DNA from: Ianthella basta | Taxonomy: Eukaryota; Porifera; Demospongiae; Verongiida; Ianthellidae | DNA length: 64,000 nucleotides | Reading direction: 5' to 3' | Assembly (NCBI GenBank): GCA_964019415.1 | Contig: OZ025875.1 | Coordinates: 2,593,501-2,657,500 of the forward strand | Shown: piece by piece, positions 58,033-64,000 of the stretch | Position numbering within the stretch: position 1 is the first letter of the stretch | Layout of the letters: every line of letters begins with the position of its first letter | Made by a program: the position numbers and the translations under genes | The notes under the pieces: model-generated | What the model was told of the DNA's origin: nothing | What the model saw: the letters and a program-made list of their open reading frames with translations, nothing else | Databases searched by the model: none

Positions 58033-60142
58033 GTGAGTGACTGACAACTTACAAGAATACAAAATAATACTATTAATAGGATTAATATAGAAGACAATGC
58101 TCATTGCTACGTTGTTCAATGTAGGTAGCAATTCCAATCCATATTTCAAACTATTCGACTTGCACTCATTCATCGTATTACTGCACAGTACGTTTCTTTG
58201 TGAATCATATCAATATTGATATTCATTGTGCCATATACAAGCCATACATATACAAATGACTGCAGTCACTACACGCATGCAAGCTAATGAATTAAGCTAC
58301 TATACTGCTGTATGTATGTTTGTGTGTGCATGTAGTATAGAATGATTATACTGTGAGGTACATATTATGCACATTTGTATGCTGTTAGTACTGTTCTATA
58401 GTTATGGTGTTCATGAGGCTTGCAAGCCATCGACAGACATGAGAACAGAAGGAATTTTGTGTACAGTAAGCTGAAAGTGAAGAGGCATGACAGCAGATGG
58501 AGCCCAACTACTTTGTACTGGTTGTAAGGTAGCTATATTGCTTCTCAAGTATATATATGCAGCCATAGTTGTACTGCATGTGCAGGTCCTTGCATGCAGG
58601 TCAGTATACGTCTAGAGAAGACTATCTATGGGTTTCAGATGTTCTTTGCTGCCCTTATTCATTGTGCTTGAAATAACCCCTGAGTATAGCAATAGTTACC
58701 TTCCAACCTTTCCAAACTAAGTGGGCTGTGTCTGCTGTACGTGGCATGCCTCTTCACTATCAGCTTACTGTATACAAAATGCCCTCCATTCCGTTCTCGT
58801 GCCTGTAAATGGCTTGCATGCTTCACGTACACCATAGCTAGAACAGTACTAACAACATACAAATGTGCATATACCTCACAGTATATTCTCATTCAACCAT
58901 ATGCACACAAATGTACGTACATACAGCAGTATAGTAGCTTAATTCATGAGCTTGCATGTGTGTACTGACTGCTGCATTCTAGTTTTGCATTCTAGTACTA
59001 GTTCTACTCATTTTGTAGCACGCAGAAGTCAGCAATGTACATGATTTGTGTGTGCATGCACACACAGAAGCACACATGTACACTCTCCTGAAGTCTACAT
59101 GCATGCATGCACGGGATGCATATAGGCAGCTGAATGTCCACTGTTTGATTGATGCCTGGGAGTATGTGCAAAGCAAATTGTTTATTTATCTTGCAGCCTG
59201 TAATCCAAGATAGGAGCAATGGGCAGTCCTTCATCTTGCTCCAGGGTGCAGTGGTTTCCAAAACATTATGTTCCTAGCCTGAAACCTACAGTACATTTGT
59301 ACAGTTTGTATATGGTACCATGAATAGCAATATTGATATTATGAATATATGATTATACATTCATTACTTGGATTAACGGTGTTACGCAAGTCTGTTAACT
59401 TACAACTCTGTTAAACCATGTTAAGTAAGCTGTTATTGCAAGTTAACAAGATCTTTTACAACTCTGCTAACTAAGGCAGTTGGTGCGGTGAATGGAACGA
59501 ATAGGAATCGGTTTGAGACTGCCACAGCCTAAATGTAGGACCAGTACCATAGCTTCATACTCATTACCACAATCAGAAGTGAGCTAGATGGCCAAACAAC
59601 TACATTATACCTACTCCTCAGGAATTGGACAAATAATATCTGAATGAAGCTAGTGTGTTGCAGCTCCAGCTACTAAAAAGAATGCAGTTTTCTCCTTTAA
59701 TCAGCGACACAAACTACAAGGTAAACGTTACAAACTAGTTCCAACCAGTTTTGGAAGCCTTAATCTATCTTTTACACTTGGGATCCTTAAAAAAATCGCA
59801 AAGATTGCTTCTCGTTTGTGGAAATCGCTTCGCGTGAACACGGTAGAGGGTGCCATTTTGTTTATATACGCGCCATGTTGTTCAAAGGTACGCGAGGAAT
59901 TTGGAATGGGAATCGGTTTGGAATCGCTAAATGTAGGCAAATAGTTTGTGAACAATGACACTGAAGATTAATCTACAACTGAATGCAGGACGTTTCAACC
60001 TGAAGGCCTTTGGCAGCTTCTACATGTATGCAGCTGATGAAGGCCTTTGGGCTGAAACGCCCTGCATTCAGTTGTTGATTAACTTGCTACATCGTTGCTC
60101 ACAAACTATTCAGTTACAATAATAGGATTGTACAACTTTACC
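58033..60142. other. Copy 4 intron region, no gene seen
   Basis: No exon-like sequence. Near 59500 and 59903 two segments share 'GGAATCGGTTTG' and 'CTAAATGTAGG'. At 59965-60087 two inverted hammerhead-like/Penelope terminal motifs face each other. Confidence 0.5.
59965..60087. repeat. Inverted pair of hammerhead-like terminal motifs
   Basis: On the plus strand 60033-60070 reads CTGATGA AGGCC TTT GGGCT GAAACG followed by CCCTGCATTCAG. On the minus strand 60022-59977 reads a related AAGGCCTTCAGGTTGAAACGTCCTGCATTCAG. The two arms can pair, giving an inverted repeat with a short spacer. Confidence 0.5.
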
Positions 60143-62026
60143 ATTGCTCTCCATCAGTGGCCTCATCATCATTATCATCACCTATCTTGGAGAGACGTGA
60201 GTACCGTGTACGTATAATTATACGTGGTCACCCTGTGGTGATGAAAGCAGGAAGTAATTACAAGAGACTGCATTACATGACAACTTGGTTGCAGTATAGA
60301 TGTGTATTCAGTGAACAGGAATAATTTATAGTTACTGATAATTCACAGAAGAAATGATTAATGTTAATACCCAATACAGAATTGATCAGTTTTATGATGT
60401 GATTTATTCTGCAATTTTGGTGAAAGAGCATAATATAGTGTGGTCTCTTCGGCTGCATTCAAATCAATGCGAACAAACAACTCAAGCAAACAACTCAAGC
60501 AAACAACTTACTAAACAGAAATAGAACACTTGCATGAACAATTCACTCAACGTCCTAAAACTGGCTCTTAAGACAAGTACACAAAGCACCATGCATGCAC
60601 AAAAGGAATCATAATGCACGTACAATATATGATAATACATACACAGCATGCACTACACATAGGTAACAAATTATTGTTTGAATCTTTGAGGCTTTTTGAG
60701 TAGATCGTATGTGATAAATGTACCTCAGGTGGTGCCTACAGCAAACAATACGAACTCCAAAATATTGTGTGACCAGCAGAGAATGACCTAGTGTATAAAA
60801 GGTGTTTGCCATACTCCACTCAGGAAACTGAAAGAGGCTGTCCATGTAAAGCTGTTGCTCAACCTCTCTCTTTTGCTCTGTTGGGGCTGCATGTCACCTT
60901 CATCATCAGCACTGTCTCAACTGGTGTACCTGTGCTCTGTGGAGTGGTCTCTGCTCTCATGCACTACTTCTTCCTGGCAGCAGAAGCCATCCATTTGCAT
61001 AAAAATTGGTAATTGCATTGAAACCAGATATCAAGAGCTACCTCACGATTGCCATGGCCATATACTGGGGTATGTCAGTGTGTCTGGGTACGTGTGGTGC
61101 ACATGTGTGCATGCGTGCATGTATGTGTGAGTAAATACATAATATGTGCATGCATGCATGTGTGTGTGTGTGAGTGGACTTGTATGTGTGAGATGTCATC
61201 AAAATGGCAGTAGTTATCCACATGCTAGCAAAAGAAGGCCATCTAGCCTGCAGCACAGGCTTCGCAGCCTGTTTTTCATCATTCCCACCACACCCCCTGG
61301 ACTCATTTGGAGCAGATTCGTGACTGGAAACTATGTCAGCTATCAAGGACAACGCACGGGATCAGATTTCTACCCATTCTATGGCCAGATGGCTAGCTAT
61401 TAATTTGGTGCCATATAGTTGCCAGGCCCAGGCTCCACAGCCATTACTGTTTCGTGTGGAGTAGTCCAGGTTCTGTAGCGGTTCACTAACTTGCTTTTGG
61501 CATCACAGCCCAAGGGAGTGCCATCTTCTATGTGCAAGAGAGTGGTGGAAGTTTCTGTCATTCTGGACCCGCTTCCTGCCTCTGGCCCAGGATTCCTAGG
61601 ATCCTGCTGTAACAGTAATATGTGCTGTGGGCAGCTTTTAAGTTTCAAGTTTCATGTGTGTACATTTGATATTGACTGGCCTGTGTCATTGTTATGCACA
61701 GTCATACTCTGTAACCAATTATATCCCTTCATTTCTCATGCAGTGGTTCTAGCATTCATTGTTGTATTCTCTCTGGCTCCTCGATACCAGAACTACATCC
61801 ATTCTCAATTGTAAGTTTAAGTACACTGAGGTAATGTGAGCTTTATTGCTCTAGCGATAAATCTACGTACAGTATATGCAAGGTTACTCCTGTTCCTTCT
61901 CCTTTCCCAACTTACAGCTGCCGTGTGTATGGCTACTCTTTCTGGATCGGTCTGCTTATTCTGTTTATCATCATCTACATCATGAACTGGATTATATTCA
62001 TCCTAATTTTAATAAGCAAAGGATGA
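60143..62026 (+). pseudogene. Copy 4: 7TM remnants
   Basis: 60143-60196 only the end of TM1 ([12 protein letters not shown]). 60824-61069 TM2-3 with an insertion at 'CTCTCTCTTTTGC' and an 18-nt deletion in TM3. 61744-61810 TM4 ('[20 protein letters not shown]'). 61918-62026 TM5 then TGA at 62024, where the sequence joins an unrelated repeat. Confidence 0.88.
61070..61743. other. Expanded copy 4 TM3-TM4 intron
   Basis: About 670 bp against about 90 bp in the other copies. It contains TG repeats, then 'GATGTCATCAAAATGGCAG' and further non-receptor sequence. The insert is unrecognised. Confidence 0.5.
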
Positions 62027-62720
62027 ACAATAAAAATTAATGCATGAGAGTTCATCATGAACTGTTGATCTGACCTTTGCTAAAGTTGATTTTTTTGTTG
62101 AGTTAATAAATAACAATTACTGTACCTAGCATTCCTTATTAGCATGTGTGTGATGTCCATAAGCTGAGATAGAGAATGATTGAATGCTCAAAGAATCAGT
62201 TCTCGGTAGTGTATAGCAATTACACTACAGTGCAGTGCTTGGTTCGCTCTCTGCTACAGTAGGTATCTACGTAGTACCAGAAACTCTCACCCAAGTGAGA
62301 GTTTCTGGTACTATGTAGATACCTACTGTGCAAGCATGCTATGGTGCAAATTGCAGCAATCAATGAAATGATATGGGTGCTTGATGAATAGACACATAGC
62401 AATGCAACAGATTCTTCTATGCCATAAGCTGAGATGGAGGATGATATGAGTGCTTTACATCAGTTCTCAGTATGGTGTATAGCAATTAAGTTGCAGTGCT
62501 TGCTTCACTCGCTGCTGCTGCATACTTGGGTGAGAGTTCTGGAACTAGATTCCTATTGTGCAAGCATGTCACAGTAACAAGCAATGGCGCAAATTGTGGC
62601 AATCAGTGAACTGATATGGGTGCTTGGTGAGTAGACACATAAAAATGCAACAGATTCTTGTGTAGGGTGTTTAAATTTTGAACAATCATGAAGGTCTTTC
62701 TCAGCTAGTAAGCACAGGAA
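62026..62720. repeat. Repeat also found in the copy 1 intron, internally duplicated
   Basis: Matches 15352-15760 ('GGATGAACAATAAAA', 'CATGAACTGTTGATCTGACC', 'GCAACAGATTCTTGTGTAGGG'). Within it, 62155-62410 and 62420-62700 are two copies of the same unit. Confidence 0.7.
62257..62328. repeat. Near-perfect long hairpin
   Basis: The arms ACAGTAGGTATCTACGTAGT... and its inverse pair over about 34 bp with one mismatch around a 4-base loop (CCAA, 62291-62294). The related repeat unit at 62500-62560 has only one arm (GGTGAGAGTTCTGG), so the second arm arose as a local inversion. Confidence 0.85.
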
Positions 62721-62994
62721 AACCTAGATAAGAAGACCTGAGAATACCAAAGACCGTCTTTCATGACAGACGAAGTGGCAGACGTGGAATGACCAATTAC
62801 ATGACAGCCCATTAGCAGACTATGTGCTAGACTGTTCTTTTTATTGTATTCATTGGTGTTGATGTATGAATCATTGATATCATTAACCACATAGGAATAC
62901 CTTCTGAATACCGTGCGCTATACGTAGCTACATAGCTATAGTATATTGCGTGCTTACCAGTTGTGGCCGTAATAACTTTGACTGCGCAGACCGA

Positions 62995-63246
62995 ATGGAT
63001 CCCGAGCGTGCGTTGCATAAGTCACTGGCTTTAGAAAACAGTAGCGCTAGCAGTAATAGTGAGCAGATCTCCCTCCCAAATGCTGGTGCCCTCGAGCGCG
63101 AACTCCATAGCTCTGACGATGAAGGCCCTGAAATTCAGGTCAGTTTGAGCAGCCTGCTGTCCAAGGGACGTCCTTCAGTGAAACTGGAGCTCAGGATTAC
63201 CACGACGAATATTCTTCTAACGAAATGGACACGTCTGTTACGCAGG
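62995..63246 (+). CDS. Possible first exon of an unidentified gene
   Basis: ATG at 62995 starts an open frame of about 84 codons: MDPERALHKSLALENSS..., Ser-rich, then acidic 'ELHSSDDEGPEIQVSL' and a basic end. A strong donor CGCAG|GTGAGG follows at 63246. Base composition is richer in G+C than the flanks. No family recognised and no second exon seen before the window end. Could be a chance ORF in a repeat. Confidence 0.35.
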
Positions 63247-63572
63247 TGAGGTTTGTATGGCTACAATGGGCTGCGCTCCGCGCGGGCGCGTTCCGTAGCT
63301 AGCTACGCAGAGTGTTACCAGTCCTTGCGCTGTAATTACATGCATAGGGAACACACTCGATGTATGCTGCCTCTCTGTAAGCCATTCCACATGTGGGAAC
63401 AAAATCTTTTCAGTCCCATTCAATGCAATTATGCCTTCGGACTCTCCTAACTGGTAGAATTATTAACAAGCTAGAGGCCAGGGTGCTACAATCAACAGTA
63501 CTAATCAAAGATGCCTAGCTATATATGGTGGCATGCAGGCATAGATTCTACACAATTAACAAAATTACTGAG

Positions 63573-64000
63573 TGGTGTGACGTCACACCATATTGTTAAC
63601 AGTGCTGTTTCACTCTGATTGGGGCTCAGTGTGGTGTACTGAAGGTTGATATTGGATGGTGCCTGCATGGTGGTTTCTGTTTCCTCCCCAAGTTAAGCAC
63701 TTGTGGTTTTAGCAGAAGGAAAGGGAGGCTGCTGTCATCACGACTGAAGCGTTGTCGAGAGGGGCAATTGCTTGCAGTTACCACTGCAGAGGTAAATAGA
63801 TTGAATGATAATCACTGGATGTCATGCCTAACCTACCAACTACACCAGTAGCTACTGGTGTCTCCCTGGGGTAGGTTTGGCAAAGTATCCAGTGAAAGTA
63901 GATTTTGTCATTCCATAGTAATTCTCTGGAATATCATTTTCAGAACCTTGTTATGACTCATGAACTCAAACAGGCCATGAAGGTGATGACTTAAGAGTGG
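63573..64000. repeat. MITE end and dispersed repeat, copy d
   Basis: 63573-63604 is the right end of the CACTGTTAAA MITE. 63605-64000 is collinear with 30180-30560. The window stops inside this repeat, which probably continues into a fourth copy of the large dispersed repeat. Confidence 0.75.

Noticed and set aside
58659..59261. Minus-strand ORFs of 65-85 codons in the copy 4 intron
   Set aside because: Low complexity (CATG and ACAC words), no splice context and no recognised motif.
62140..62720. Possible CRISPR-like array because of repeated units
   Set aside because: Only two long units with no short regular repeat-spacer pattern, in an animal genome; it is a simple local duplication.

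Overview
The window is nuclear DNA from an animal. It holds multi-exon genes with short GT-AG introns, long AC/GT microsatellites, many small inverted-repeat elements, Helitron-like elements and Penelope-like remnants. The only recognisable protein-coding content is a tandem family of adhesion G-protein-coupled receptors (aGPCRs), all on the plus strand. No ribosomal, mitochondrial or bacterial sequence was recognised. A sponge or another early-branching marine invertebrate fits the compact introns and the invertebrate-like domain mix, but I cannot fix the species from the sequence.

Layout: 1-7588 is repeats and a locally duplicated upstream block. Copy 1 (7589-17970) is an aGPCR with one broken Ig exon. 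Copy 2 (20179-28210) is a pseudogene that still has two intact Ig exons not present in the other copies. 28211-41951 is repeat-rich and contains two FN3 exons (35101-35907) that are probably the 5' part of copy 3. Copy 3 (35101 or 41952 to 53097) is the intact gene: every exon is open, every junction is in phase, and about 2,000 residues are visible. Copy 4 (53943-62026) is a decayed, 3'-truncated pseudogene. 62027-64000 is repeats plus one possible first exon of an unrelated gene.

The ancestral receptor, read from copy 3, runs: FN3 domains - several Ig domains - EGF-like - Ig - an SEA-like module with a furin-type RRKR site - HRM (hormone-receptor motif) - GAIN with a canonical GPS (HL|T) - seven-helix domain of the adhesion family - about 200-residue cytoplasmic tail. 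All ectodomain modules up to the SEA-like region are phase 1-1 exons, so they can be lost or swapped without changing frame, and the four copies differ in exactly this part. Copy 3 looks mosaic: its 5' half matches copy 1, while its GAIN and 7TM half and the large 7TM intron match copy 2.

The repeats are informative because paralogous copies supply empty sites. One 527-bp inverted-repeat element has a TA target-site duplication with two empty sites in the same window. Other signals are a 590-bp TIR element, an 895-bp element with perfect 19-bp TIRs, back-to-back Helitron-like elements, and several CTGAWGA-stem-GAAA motifs resembling the hammerhead ribozymes of Penelope-like retroelements, one of them in an insert carrying a Penelope-like ORF end. 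No start codon or signal peptide was found for any receptor copy; the 5' exons are either unrecognised or outside the window.
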